Part shown: positions 48,912-62,500 of the stretch, in pieces
Layout: each line of letters begins with the position of its first letter
Position numbering within the stretch: the stretch's first letter is position 1
Source: Anticarsia gemmatalis
Lineage: Eukaryota; Arthropoda; Insecta; Lepidoptera; Erebidae
Direction of reading: 5' to 3'
DNA length: 64,000 bases
Assembly (NCBI RefSeq): GCF_050436995.1
Contig: NC_134776.1
Span: 14,363,001 to 14,427,000 of the forward strand
Made by a program: the position numbers and the translations under genes
Notes under the pieces: generated by a model
What the model was told of the DNA's origin: nothing
Seen by the model: the letters and a program-made list of their open reading frames with translations, nothing else
Database searches by the model: none

Positions 48912-51338
48912 ATGAGCTCGCCTAAGTTAAACGAAAGATGTCCAAGCAATATGAGCAATGGGAAGAAACTTCTAAGCAATGACTCTAAGGAAGATTCTTT
49001 GGACAATTCTGTGAGTACAACTTCATATTTTTTGATTAGTTAGTATGAGTTTTTGTCATGGCATTCACAATGCTGTTGTTCTTGAGTCTTAAGAGAAATG
49101 TTAAGTTTATAAACTGAACAATGAAAAGACGTGCCGTAATAAAATCTGATTAGATTTTAGGTCAGCAAGGTATTGATTAAAGACATAAAATGTAGCCTTT
49201 ATTGTAATTACTTACGGATGTCTAGGGTCTATAATTATTTATTTAAAATACTCAGTATTTGGATATATTTCTGTAACAAGTGGGCAATTGGTTTATATGA
49301 TGTTTTTTTATTAATTACAGATTAGAGAATCTATAAAGTCGGAAAGACCGGGAGGTAAAAGCGAGGAGGATTGGCGGCGGCGGACAATTATTGTTGAGAA
49401 GAAAAACGGCAGCTACGGGTTCACACTGCAGAGCTATGGCATACATTATAAGAAGGTGAGCATTGTGAATATGATATTAATTGTATTGTTTATATAATTA
49501 TTTGCACAATACCAATAACAATAGACGGATAAGCAATGCGACATACGCTCGCTCTTGCTGGCCTACCTTTATAAGAAAGAACTACCTAGGAATATTATAT
49601 ATTGTCATAATAAGAAGTTACCTACATGCCCCATCGATTAATGCGAATTTTTAGACGATTTCCTAAGCCATGGCACAATAATTTAAAGATGTTTATCATT
49701 TTATAGGAACAAGAGATAGAAGTGATAACATACGTGGACCACGTGGAGGGTGAAGGGCCAGCGGCTGCAGCTGGCATGCGCGAGGGTGACGTCATCCTGT
49801 CTATCAACGGCACGGACGTGGAGCGCGCTGACCACGCCGCCATCGTCGACGCTATTAACCACTGCGACTCCAGAATGCGCATGGTGGTCATTTTCGAGGA
49901 TTGCGTTCGCAAAGTAGAGCTCCACCTAAAATATATCAATCTACAACGCGCTCTGCAATCTAAAATGAGGGAACTCGAACAGTTATCCATTCGCGAAAGA
50001 CAACTTTTCGACTCTAACTGGAAAACGCACAGTTTACCTTCGCAAAAAAAGAAAACATCTCCATCGGACGTAATCTCAGACAACGAGGAAAATAATGTAG
50101 GGGAGAATATAAATAATACTTACTGTAGACCCACACTGTCTAGCGAGAACGTGACGGCAGCCAAGCCGCCTCCTCCTAATGTTTTTATGTACCAGTATCT
50201 GGACCCGCGCTACGGGGCGTGTCTCATTCAACCCAACTTACGCACAGGTAGCTTTGTTATAACTGTAGGATCTCCTAGAAACAGACGAGACTGTCACCAC
50301 TACGTGGTCAAAACACAAAATGAATGTCATCGGGCTTCTGAAAATTATAAATCTAGTAGTGGGAAACACAACAAAGTGCATCGAAGCAGCCACAGTCATG
50401 GATGCGCGCCATGCATGCCAGCCTATAACAACCAAGACGCTAACAGTCTCGAAGCGTACGACTTGGCCAGTCCATGCTGTGATCCACACTGCGTTCCTAA
50501 CACCAGGAAGAAAATGCGAAGGAAGAGGGAGTGTTCAAAAGAACACAAAAGGAAAGAAAAATGCCAACAAGTTGATAAATCTACTCAAAAACCAGATAGT
50601 GGTCCACATGTGCGCACTAAGAAAGTATGTCAATCGGGACACTGCTCAAATCGCTACAGATATCTTACGACAGAGTCAACACAAACTAGCCAATGCAGTC
50701 TGCAGTCTTATGCGACTAGCAATGCGACCATGCCATGTGACAATTCAGCTTCCAGTTACAGTACATCTCTGAGCAGTGATACCCTCTTTTGGGACAATGA
50801 TCGGTCGGAAGCCAAATCATCACCAAAAATACAATATCAAAGTAGTCATCAACATGTGAAACCAAAGTCATGGGACAATCTTACAACTAAGGCCTTTGGT
50901 GGGTACGGTTTCGGGTATGGTTACTTAGATACTACCACCAAACAATCTAATCGGTCTAAGAGTCACGGACGAAACCACAGCAGTCGCAGCACACAGAGTC
51001 ACCACGAGTATCAACACCACTCGCAGGAGAAGCACTCTCACCGACAGAGCGCCCCTCACCATTATTCTGTGTACGCCAGAAGTCACAGTCACTGCGCGCC
51101 AACCAAGTCTACGGAGAGTCTTATCATGGTGCCTAAATACCAGCTGGAGAGCAGCGGCTCGGAGAGTAGACTGGCGTGTGATTGTGTCGAGTCAATTGAA
51201 TATTACCGCAGAGTCAGTAACAGTAAGAGCCCAGCAGATACACATTCGGCAGCATATTATACACAGCATTTCATATATCCCACTCATTCATATAAGAAAA
51301 AGGATTCCAATGTAAGTTCGGAAATAACGAGACTTTAA
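48912..51338 (+). CDS. TAMALIN: PDZ and coiled-coil scaffold, Tamalin/GRASP (CYTIP) type, complete
   Basis: Three exons: 48912-49010, 49321-49455 and 49707-51338. They give 1,866 nt, or 621 residues. A PDZ domain spans about residues 54-147, with carboxylate-binding loop YGFTL (65-69) and GMREGDVILSINGTDVE. It is followed at once by a leucine-rich coiled coil (LQRALQSKMRELEQL, about 153-167). PDZ followed directly by a coiled coil is the layout of Tamalin and CYTIP, which bind cytohesins (ARF exchange factors) and receptors at membranes. The rest is a long Ser/His/Cys-rich tail with KSWDNLTTKAFGGYGFGYGY and His-Ser runs. The C-terminus ITRL fits a class I PDZ ligand. The tail makes the protein longer than vertebrate Tamalin (about 390). 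AATAAA lies at 51499-51508. The family call rests on domain order, not on a search. Confidence 0.78.
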
Positions 51339-51498
51339 AAAGTGAGAAAAATAAGCAATAATAGTAACATTCACTGCTCAACAATAGGCCTAATGAAATT
51401 TAAAACTTACTCATCTTTTTAATATAATTATAGATGCTATTTGTAATATTACTAAGTCAGCCATTAACTGCTTTTTACGTACGATTAATAGTTTTTAT

Positions 51499-51508
51499 AA
51501 TAAATAAA
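51499..51508 (+). terminator. Polyadenylation signals of the Tamalin-like gene
   Basis: Two overlapping AATAAA hexamers about 160 nt after the stop codon, in AT-rich sequence. Confidence 0.5.
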
Positions 51509-53530
51509 CAAATAGAAACAATGTTTTATTTATCATATTGACCCATTGAGTACTTCAAGCAATACGCGAAATCATGAATGACATGTATGTGTTTATGTGT
51601 AGGTTTATATCCAATTAACAACACTGAGACTAGCTGAGTTAACTTTTATATAACACTTACTTAAGAAGCCCTTGAAAATGTGTGTATCAAGTAAACACTT
51701 ATAAATAATGCACAAGAATATACATTGAGTATTGCGATTCAGAATTCAATAACTACGGATAAATACATTCGTTTTCTTTTAGAATACATGGCCTATTAGT
51801 ACCCATTCGTGCGACTTGATCAATATTAGCTACTAATTGGACACAAGCGCGCAAAATTCTTGCCATAAGTCACCGAATATTAAGATATTTACCCTCTTAT
51901 TCATAAACACACTATAAACCTATTTTAGTTAAAAAGCTAATATAATATGTTTTTTCTCTTTCATTTCGCTAAGGAGTTGAAGAAACTAAACACTTTATAA
52001 GCCTTTCATAACTTCATATATGAATAAGAGGGTTAGTAGTTAGCCAAAAATAACATTTATTCAGGAATCATAGGGAACATTTATGCAAATCCAAACCAAA
52101 CTAACTCCGTTAGCAATTGGCCTTATGGGTCAAGAGTCAATAAGTTTTGCAAACTAAACAGAATGCAAAACCATTTCGGGTTCATATTTTTAGGTTATTA
52201 GGTCGTACTTAGTTTTAGGTTTGAAGATCACGAAAATCACTTTATAGAGCCAATGTTCAAATACATTTTGTATTGCGTCATTGCTTATGATAAAACTATA
52301 GTATATTAATTAAAAAATGTACATGTTAAGAATTGAATGAAAAGATTTAGATTGAATTCAAATAACCGTCTTTAACAACTTGAGATAACAAATTATAATT
52401 ATTACCAAGTATGAATAGTTATCGGGCATTTAGGGTTGCACGTAATGTCTTAAAATGTACGCGTTTTTAATCATTTAAATGCAATTTTTTACATTATTTA
52501 CATTTCTATTATTCTGAATTTACCTAACTGAATACTGTATTACACAGAAATAATGCACTTTCAAAAGACATTCCCTTTGGGACAGTTAACCTACGACTTT
52601 CGCAAAAAATGTCTAATGCGTGGGTGTTTGTTACTCTTAGCTCTTTCACCATAAAACTATTCAATAGATATTGATAGAGATTGATGGTATACAGATAGTA
52701 TACCATCTTTATTAATTTATGGGATATCTTATACCCAGAAGAGGTTTTGTACGCGGTCGAAGTAACTGTCGCAGATTAGCTATTCTTTAATTTAACTCCA
52801 TACGCTCCTGACATGTTTACAGCAAATAACGAGGCATAAAGAGAAACCTAGGTATTTCAAAAATACACCTATGCAGGTAACTTATTACTCTTTAAGATTA
52901 CTTTACAAGTACGCCTTTTTTCCAGGAAGTAGGTCTAAAAAAGATTAGGCCAGCCTTCTTCCTGGTTAAATTATTAAAAGACCTTTATCATAATATTAGA
53001 CGTGTCTTTGCTTTTCTAAAATAGTATTGTAGAATTAATTGAATATAGCTCACTATACTAGATTTATTTCACTGACTGAATACACCTTCCCCCACATTCA
53101 GGAGATATTTGGACGGACTAAATAGAAAGCTAGAGACAGAAAAAAAGAGGTGCGGTAGAATGGTATAACCAAGAAATGTTGTTTTCTGATACAAGTGCAT
53201 AAAAACATGAGGAGGGAACTAGGCTCCGGCATCAAATAACTGACGAGATTTTTAAATATATCCAATTGTGACCCATAGGAATGAGATAACAATGTTATAT
53301 TTCTCCAATCATTGGTGGGCCTCGTTGAAATCAAAGAAAAATTGAGCGAAGTATAACTAATTCCTGCTAAAGTAATTAGGTTGTTGTAACAAGCTTGGCA
53401 CACATTATCATCTCAAGATAAGTATACTTCCTCAAAACCAAAACTTGATATGGCGAATTCGTTTGCTATCGCCGAAATTAGGTGGGTGAACTTATATCTG
53501 GTGCGGTTTGTGAGTTAGGCCAAGGGTCAG
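51509..53530. other. Intergenic region before the silk-like gene
   Basis: No exon, RNA gene or clear repeat can be supported. Near 52680-52706 ttgatggtatacagatagtataccatctttatt contains a short inverted repeat (gatggtata and tataccatc). The promoter of the next gene should lie in the last few hundred bases, and I see no TATA box there. Confidence 0.45.
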
Positions 53531-56500
53531 ATGGCGGACAGTGCGCCTGCGACGCTCACGGAGCGGCAGAGCGTTGGCGCGCACCACCGCATCGGCATGC
53601 GTCGAGTCGCGCTGCTCACCGCGCCGCCTTCCGCGGCTGCCTCCACCATATACGCTTTTCTTCTGTTCTCACTCGTCCAATTGACGATTGCCTTTGAACC
53701 GCACCAAGTAAGAACATAATTAACGTGATTTTTATATTTGTTCGTTGTGTGAGGGTGATATCTTTCAAACCAATAGTGACACCAAAACTACTTAAGTATC
53801 CGTTGAAGTATTTGCGTGAACCTCACGAAGTGTGAATTATATGTACATTTATTTTCAGCAATATGTTGTGTGCAAAGAATCAAATTCCCATCGGTGTTTT
53901 ATATGGCCGGTTGAATACGAAGATGTTGCAGTTGGAGGAAACGAACCGCGCTGGAAAGCGCTCAGGTGCTTCGTTAGCGACCTGAAGCCTTATGCAGCCA
54001 ACCACAAATACGTTGCGGTAAAATATTTTTTATTTTATATGTAAACATATGTTGCTATGCGCATTTATTGAGGGACCATATCACTACCTAAATAAAAGCT
54101 GTGCGTCACTTTTGATTCCATACATTCATAGTTAATTACTTGTACTTAGAAGTAAGTAGGTAAATTAACTTTATAGTCTAATTATAATGAAGTCGTGCCA
54201 GATCTATAATGTCAGATCCCGGAGCATGCGACGAACATGATCGATGCCCACTTGTGACCTAGTTTAAATTTAAACGATGTACTTATTTAGTAGGTAAGCA
54301 TATCTTTATGTATAAGTGGGTAGATATGTTAATATGAGTCTGGTTACTGACCTCATATCATGACAATTAAGTCACCAATTATACACAAGTATAATCGACT
54401 ATCATAGCTGATAGCACTGCTTTTTTTTATTAAGACGGGGATGAGAGACCTATATTCAGACCGTAAATTATTTTTGAATAAAATCTGATGATAGAGCACC
54501 AAACCTCGTTAATATTTCTTTAAGGATTCTTATTCTAAGCTGCTACAAGCGAGAGCATTATTGAAATAATCATTTTTGATAAATTGATAGCACGTATTAT
54601 ATCTATTCACATTATCCCAGCGCGGCTCGATTTCATCAGCTATACCAATGCTGGATCACAAATGGAATCCTGTGAACGGATACAGTTTTCTTAGCCAGTG
54701 CCATCCTAAATGACTGTCTTATTTTGTGCCATACTAATTAACTAGTCTGTCTCCTTTTTATTGTCACGTAAATAATGTTGTAGTGATAGGATGTAGTCTT
54801 TTTGCGAATTCTTCGTTTAATTTATTTTTATGACTCTCTTTCCGAAATTTCAAAGTTGTCACTTGTGGCACATTTTAAAGGTATACTGAATTTCTGGAAT
54901 ATGTAGCCAATTTAGTCAGCTTAGCAGTCCATCATTGGCTTAAACTTTGTAACTAGATTGAAGTCCTTCTGAGATAATGGGAACTGGATATTATACCTAA
55001 GTTAAAATGATGTTATACATATATTGTATTTTCTTTTGATACGGAGCTTCAAAGCTCTGCCATAAAATTTGCTAACGGGCGAAAATCAATATGTTACGTA
55101 CAATCTGAATTATTATCTCATTATATTTGTGTTAATAATAAAAAGCCGTTCAATACTGATTGCTATTAATTACAAGCAATACTTGAACATATTCAAATTA
55201 TCACTTATTGTATTAGAAGATAACTTATTTTTTGTCAAGGTTGACCGTGTTTCCTTGGCCTATGTTTCACAATAACATTATCATAAATGGAACAAAGAAT
55301 TATATTTATTATGTCAAGGTAAAGTATTGCTTAGTAGATATTTGTTTTAGACCCGTTCTGTTTTAATACAGGTTAATCAATTTGACGATGGATCGGAACG
55401 GCGAGTATTCTGCAAGACCGTTGAAATTTTGAAAACGAATGACTTGGATTTGAAATCTCTAAAAGGACTATTTAATGGGCCAAATAGGGTACGACGTACA
55501 ACAGGGTTTACCCATCGAGGCCGTTTCAGGGGACAAACTCAGTCACAATACTTAGCCATTGACAGAGGCAACAGTAAAGATGAAGGAAAGGCTGAAGCGC
55601 ATTCAGCGGCAGATTCATCTCGGGCTACCGTTAGTAAGTATTAGAATAATTGTGAATGTGATGAATCACCATTATTCTCGCTACATTATGTTCCTTAATG
55701 TAATCTTATAATATTGTTTATGTAATTTTCAAATAAATTACCTACATAATTTTCTCGATTTTGCGGTTGTGCACAAATATTACTTGATAATTTAATTCTA
55801 TACCTAAATACTGCTCTTAAGTAAGATAATATAATGTGATATGATATAGGTTGTTGTATTACATTTTATCACTAAAGTTTTTCAGTAATGACTACTGATT
55901 AAGAAGAATTGTATGCAGCTATTCTTTGGCAAAAACCTAACAAAAATTCAACTTGCAAAAATCTGATCGTAATGTCTAATGGAGCGGCGAGTTAATCTTA
56001 TCCTCAAGTTTTTTTTAACCACGCACGGGGATTTGCTCGGGGCTCTTCTCAAACGATGGAGGGGTTAGGCCTTGAGTCCACCACGCTGGCCAAGTGCGGG
56101 TTGAGGACTTGGCATGTCCTCAAGAAATGTATTAAACAAAATTTTAGACAAGCAAGGTTTCGTCACGATGTTTTCCTTTACTGTTAGAGCAAGTGATAAT
56201 GATTTCTAATACACAGAGATAACTTCGTAAAGTCATTGATGTATGTAGTCATGCAAGTTGCCTCAGGTTCAAACCGACGTCGGCCACTTGCATGGGACGT
56301 ACCAACTTATACCATTCGGCTGCACTACGGCGGCTACCACTACTCTCGCACTCCAAGTTAGAAAATTATAATCAAATATCTATTTTAGCAGGTAACAGCG
56401 GCATGGGACAAGCCCAGAGCCAATCCATGTACGATCCCAGTTGCGATGATTGCTTGGGACGAACCGACTTAGAAGCTGAAAGCTTACGTCGGCCAGGAGG

Positions 56501-59500
56501 GACGTGCGTATTTTTTTTCATTTACAAATTTATTGCCTTAATGAATGAAAACGTAAGTAAATCATTATAACATTAATAATAAATATTGTTGCAGGAACGG
56601 ACACGGTGCGCCCGGTCAGCCTGGTTTTGTAACAAATCCTGACGGAACTTCAGGCGGTGTCAGGCCACCGTACCCATTCAATCAAGATGGCGATCAATAT
56701 GGACCCGGTGGCACCGGTGGACAAGGACCGGGAGGTCAATACGGCCCTGGCGGTACAAGGGGACAATACGGACCTGGCGGTAACGGTGGTCAGGGACCCG
56801 GCGGTGCGGGCGGTCAGGGACCCGGCGGTACGGGAGGACAATACGGACCTGGAGGCCAATACGGACCTGGTGGTACAGGCGGTACAGGTGGACAGTATGA
56901 ACCTGGTGGTACAGGTGGTCGGGGACCCGGTGGTGCGGGCAGTCAGGGACCCGGCGGTACGGGAGGACAGTATGGCCCAGGGGGACAGTATGGCCCAGGT
57001 GGTCAGTATGGACCCGGTGGTACTGGTGGTCAGGGACCCGGTGGTACTGGTGGTCAGGGACCCGGTGGTGCAGGCGGTCAGGGACCCGGCGGTACGGGAG
57101 GACAGTATGGTCCAGGAGGACAATACGGACCCGGTGGTACTGGTGGTCAGGGACCCGGTGGTGTTGGCGGTCAGGGACCTGGCGGTACGGGAGGACAGTA
57201 TGGCCCAGGCGGACAATACGGACCCGGTGGTGCAGGCGGTACAGGCGGACAATATGGTCCTGGTGGTACAGGCGGTCAAGGACCTGGTGGTACAGGAGGA
57301 CCGTATGGCCCAGGCGGACAATACGGACCCGGTGGTGCTGGAGGTCACGGACCCGGAAGTGCAGGCGGTCAGGGACCTGGTGGTACGGGACCATATGGCC
57401 CAGGCGGACAATACCAACCCGGTGGTTCTGGCGGCACAGGCGGACAATACGGACCCGGTGGTGCTGGAGGTCACGGACCCGGAAGTGCAGGCGGACAGGG
57501 ACCTGGTGGTACGGGACAATATGGCCCAGGCGGACAATACGGACCCGGTGGTTCTGGCGGCACAGGCGGACAATACGGACCCGGTGGTGCTGGCGGCCAG
57601 GGACCTGGTGGTACGGGAGGCCAGTATGGCCCAGGAGGACAATACGGACCCGGTGGTACTGGCGGCCAGGGACCCGGTGGTGCAGGCGGTCAAGGACCCG
57701 GTGGTACGGGAGGCCAATATGGCCCAGGTGGACAATACGGACCCGGTGGTGCAGGCGGCCAGGGACCCGGCGGTACGGGAGGACAATACGGTCCAGGTGG
57801 ACAATACGGACCCGGTGGTACAGGTAGTCAGGGACCCGGCGGTACGGGAGGACAGTATGGCCCAGGCGGAGAATACGGACCTGGTGGTACTGGTGGTCAG
57901 ATACCCGGCGGTGCAGGAGGACAGTATGGACCTGGAGGACAATATCGACCCGGTGGTGCAGGTGGTCAAGGACCCGGTGGTACGGGAGGTCAGTATGGCC
58001 CAGGTGGACAATATGGACCTGGCGGTATGGGTGGGCAATATGGCCCAGGAGGGACCGGTGGCCAAGGCCCCGGTGGTACAGGTGGGCAGTATGGCCAGTA
58101 CGGACCAGGTGGTCAAGTCCCTGGCGGTTCCAGAGGGACTGGCCCTGGAACGCAAGGCGGAAATGGAAACAATTTGTATCCTTTGCAACCTGTAGGTCCA
58201 GGAAACTTTCCTGTAGGTTCTCGGTGGCCTGGAGGTGCGGGAACTTTTATAGGTGCTGATGGACGTAACTATGTTTGTTGTGCTGTTAATCCTAGTAACG
58301 GAGCTCAAATACCTGGTTCGTACAGTCCTGGAGGAGGAACTGGCACCGGAGGGCAATATGCCCCTGGAGGTCAATATGGGCCTGGAGGAACTACTGGCAC
58401 AGGAGGGCAATACGGCCCCGGCGGTTCAACAGGCACAGGAGGACAATACGGCCCTGGAGGGACTACTGGTACCGGTGGACCATACGGCCCTGGTGGGACT
58501 ACTGGAACGGGAGGTCAATATGGCCCAGGAGCTCAATATGGGCCTGGCGGAGGAAAAGGTACCGGTGGACCATACGGACCGGGAGGAACTACAGGTACAG
58601 GTGGACAGTATGGCCCAGGAGGTCAATATGGACCAGGCGGAACCACTGGTACTGGTGGACAATATTCACCAGGAGCACAATACGGCCCCGGGGGGACGAC
58701 AGGTACAGGAGGACCATATGGCCCCGGGGGAACGACTGGCACTGGAGGTCAATATGGCCCAGGAGGTCAATATGCCCCTGGAGGTCAATATGGGCCTGGA
58801 GGAGCTACTGGCCCAGGAGGGCAATACGGACCCGGCGGTACAACAGGCACAGGAGGACAATACGGACCTGGAGGGACAACTGGTACCGGTGGACAATACG
58901 GCCCGGGAGGTCAATATGGGCCCGGGGGTCAATACGGCCCTGGAGGAACAACAGGCACAGGAGGACAATATGGTCCAGGGGGTCAATATGGGCCTGGCGG
59001 AGGCACAGGTACCGGTGGACCATACGGGCCCGGAGGTACCACAGGTACAGGAGGACAGTATGGCCCCGGAGGTCAATACGGGCCTGGCGGATCCACTGGC
59101 ATTGGAGGTCCATATGGTCCAGGGGGTCAATACGGCCCTGGAGGAACAACAGGCACAGGAGGACAATATGGTCCAGGAGGTCAATATGGGCCTGGCGGAG
59201 GTACAGGTACCGGTGGACCCTACGGACCCGGAGATACTACAGGCACCGGTGGACCTTACGGGCCTGGAGGGACTACAGGTACAGGAGGCCAATACGGTCC
59301 AGGTGGTCAATACGGCCCAGGCGGAACTACTGGAACTGGTGGACAATATGGTCCAGGCGGTCAATACGGGCCTGGAGGAACGACAGGCACTGGTGGGCCA
59401 TATGGTCCTGGAGGAACCACAGGCACCGGTGGGCCATATGGTCCTGGAGGAACAACAGGCACCTCTGGACCATATGGTCCTGGAGGAACAACAGGCACCA

Positions 59501-62500
59501 GTGGACCATATGGTCCTGGAGGGACTACAGGCACAGGAGGTCAATACGGCCCGGGGGGTAATACGGGTACGGGAGGACAATATGGCCCTGGAGGAACAAC
59601 AGGCACGGGTGGACCATATGGTCCAGGAGGGACCACAGGCACCGGTGGACCATATGGTCCTGGTGGGACCACAGGCACGGGAGGACAATACGGCCCCGGA
59701 GGAACAACAGGCACGGGAGGACAATACGGCCCCGGAGGAACAACAGGCACCGGTGGACCATATGGTCCTGGTGGGACCACAGGCACGGGAGGACAATACG
59801 GCCCCGGAGGAACAACAGGCACTGGTGGGCCATATGGCCCTGGAGGAACAACAGGCACCGGCGGGCCATATGGTCCTGGTGGGACCACAGGCACGGGAGG
59901 ACAATACGGCCCCGGAGGAACAACAGGCACTGGTGGGCCATATGGTCCTGGAGGAACAACAGGCACCGGTGGGCCATATGGTCCTGGAGGGACCACAGGC
60001 ACGGGAGGACAATACGGCCCCGGAGGAACAACAGGCACTGGTGGGCCATATGGTCCTGGAGGAACAACAGGCACCGGTGGACCATATGGTCCTGGTGGGA
60101 CCACAGGCACGGGAGGACAATACGGCCCTGGAGGAACAACAGGCACCGGTGGGCCATATGGCCCTGGAGGAACAACAGGCACCGGTGGGCCATATGGTCC
60201 AGGAGGGACCACAGGCACGGGAGGACAATATGGCCCCGGAGGAACAACAGGCACCGGTGGACCATATGGTCCTGGAGGGTCCACAGGCACGGGTGGACAG
60301 TACGGCCCAGGAGGACAATATGGAAACCAAATGGTAAATAATTATTGTTTTTACTGTATCGTATAGGTGGCTGCCAAACATCTTGAACATAAATTGTTGT
60401 AGTGGGAAGAAAACAGAACGTAGACAAATTTCTAAAAGCACTCGGTTAATCGAGTAATCGGGCAGACGAAGCACAAAAGATCTAGCCGTTGCACAGTGCA
60501 CTTTCCTCTAATCGGACCTAATAATCATTCAGCACTTGTTCAAGTTGTTTCGCGGCACCTAAACATGGTATTATTGAAGCAGAAAGTAGTTATGCCATCA
60601 AAAACATTCTGTAAAAAACCTCAAGTCTCGCCGTAAAAAGTTGTGAGATCTATATAATACCAAGTCGATTAATCTATTTAGTCTCTACTTAAAGGACCTT
60701 CTGTCTTAAGTTATTACGTATGTTATTATCATGCCAATTTAAAAAAAAATACCTCTAAAACAAATAGACCGACCTGGCCATCGCATGATTTGATTATTAG
60801 TATGTATTACACTACACAGCACGACGAGAAGTTAATTCTCCTGAAATGTTAATGGAGAATTTGTATTTTCTTGCGATGACCAAGTCGATCTATTTGTTTT
60901 AAAGGTATTTTTTTAAAAATTGGCATGATAATAACATACGTAATAACTTAAGACAGAAGGTCCTTTAAGTAGAGACTAAATAGATTAATCGACTTGGTAT
61001 TATATAGATCTCACAACTTTTTACGGCGAGACTTGAGGTTTTTTACAGAATGTTTTTGATGGCATCTCACTTCTTTTTGTAGAGCGAACATAAGTCCAAT
61101 TTGTATGGAAAGACGTTTTTTTTTTTCATAATTCAACATATTTTCCTATGGGAATGTTGTTCAGTTTCATGGGCTAAACACACTTACCCACCCTATACCC
61201 CCTCCCGTTATGCCTCATATAGTAGGTACCTATTTACACCTATTTATTTTTATTTTATTTTCTACAGTAATAATAATTCATTAACTGCAAATGTAACCTT
61301 GTAATCTTATACATTTATATGGGATTACAAAGTTATTGTTGCAGTTGGTGTATTTAGAAAACTGGACCGAAATTAGAAAATATTAAATTTTTCCCATGAT
61401 TAAGACACTAAACCCTATTTGTATTCTAAATTTTAAGCTTCTAAGTCTGCTAGAAGTACCTTAGACTTTTGATGATCGGTGAGTCAGTGAGTCAGTGAAT
61501 CAGTGAGTGACAAAATTCAAAATTTCAACAAGTTGTCATTCTTAAACCACTGGTTCAAATTGACTGAAATTTTAAATATACCGTGTTTATACAATGACTG
61601 ATTAGATGCTGAAAATCCAGGCTTCTTGTTTTATCCACAACGAAATTATAGGGGGGTCAAAAATAGCCCGAATTGCTTCGAGAAAAGGATGTTACGGCCG
61701 TGCCGCTTTTTTTTTGCTCGACTTGCGGGGGCACTTCCGTGCCCCCAGATAATTGATGTGAATATAAAGCAATAGTTAAGTTATATTGTCCATTGAAACA
61801 CACGCGAATATTTCTATTACGTCATTGATAAATATATTAAATCAATGAAATAATAGTAAATTAAACATATATTATACCTATTGTATGTTGGAATAGACAT
61901 TCAGAAATTAAAGCTGTACTTTCTTTTTTCAGGGGGATAACAATCAAAGTAAGTATTAATCAACGTATTATTTGTTGAAATAATTATTTAAGCCTTGAGA
62001 AAAAAATAAATCGTTTTAATTGTTCAGTATGAATTCAATTACCAAAATAACATATTAAATCACCGGCTAGAACAATTATTAACTACGCCTGCTTCTATGG
62101 TCTAGGCGGTAGAGTAGGTAAGTATACGACTGCTGATCATGAGGTCTCAGGTTCGATTCGGTTGCTATGCGTCTTTGGAAAAGGCGAAACCTGGGTGTAC
62201 TTTATAAACCTCTAAGTACCTAAAATGCTGGATGTTATAATTTAATATCGTTTTTTCTTATTTTGTAGTCCCACCACAAAACGTGATTGATCCAAACTCA
62301 ATAGCGGATGGTGACGATTCTGAAGCAGAAGCGAGTGTATCTCAAGCCGCTAATGGAACAGTAGCATCTGCCTCCTCGAAGGGTGGAAATGATAAGGGAC
62401 GTGCTCAAACTCACGTGACTGGTACCTACACAGGCAGCGGATCATTTTCCGCTCAAGCCGAAATCACGGGTGAAAATAAAGCTGCCAACAGCCAAGTAAG

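Noticed and set aside
60334..60366. Gene ending at the stop after VNNYCFYCIV.
   Set aside because: GTAAAT immediately follows the ATG codon at 60331, and the phase matches the microexon and the next long exon, so read-through into the intron is less likely than splicing.
56650..60501. Very long antisense and other-phase open frames (up to about 610-690 codons) across the glycine arrays.
   Set aside because: They are a by-product of GC-rich 36-bp tandem repeats without stop codons in any phase. Only the plus frame joins correctly to exons on both sides, has a signal peptide and shows synonymous-type variation.
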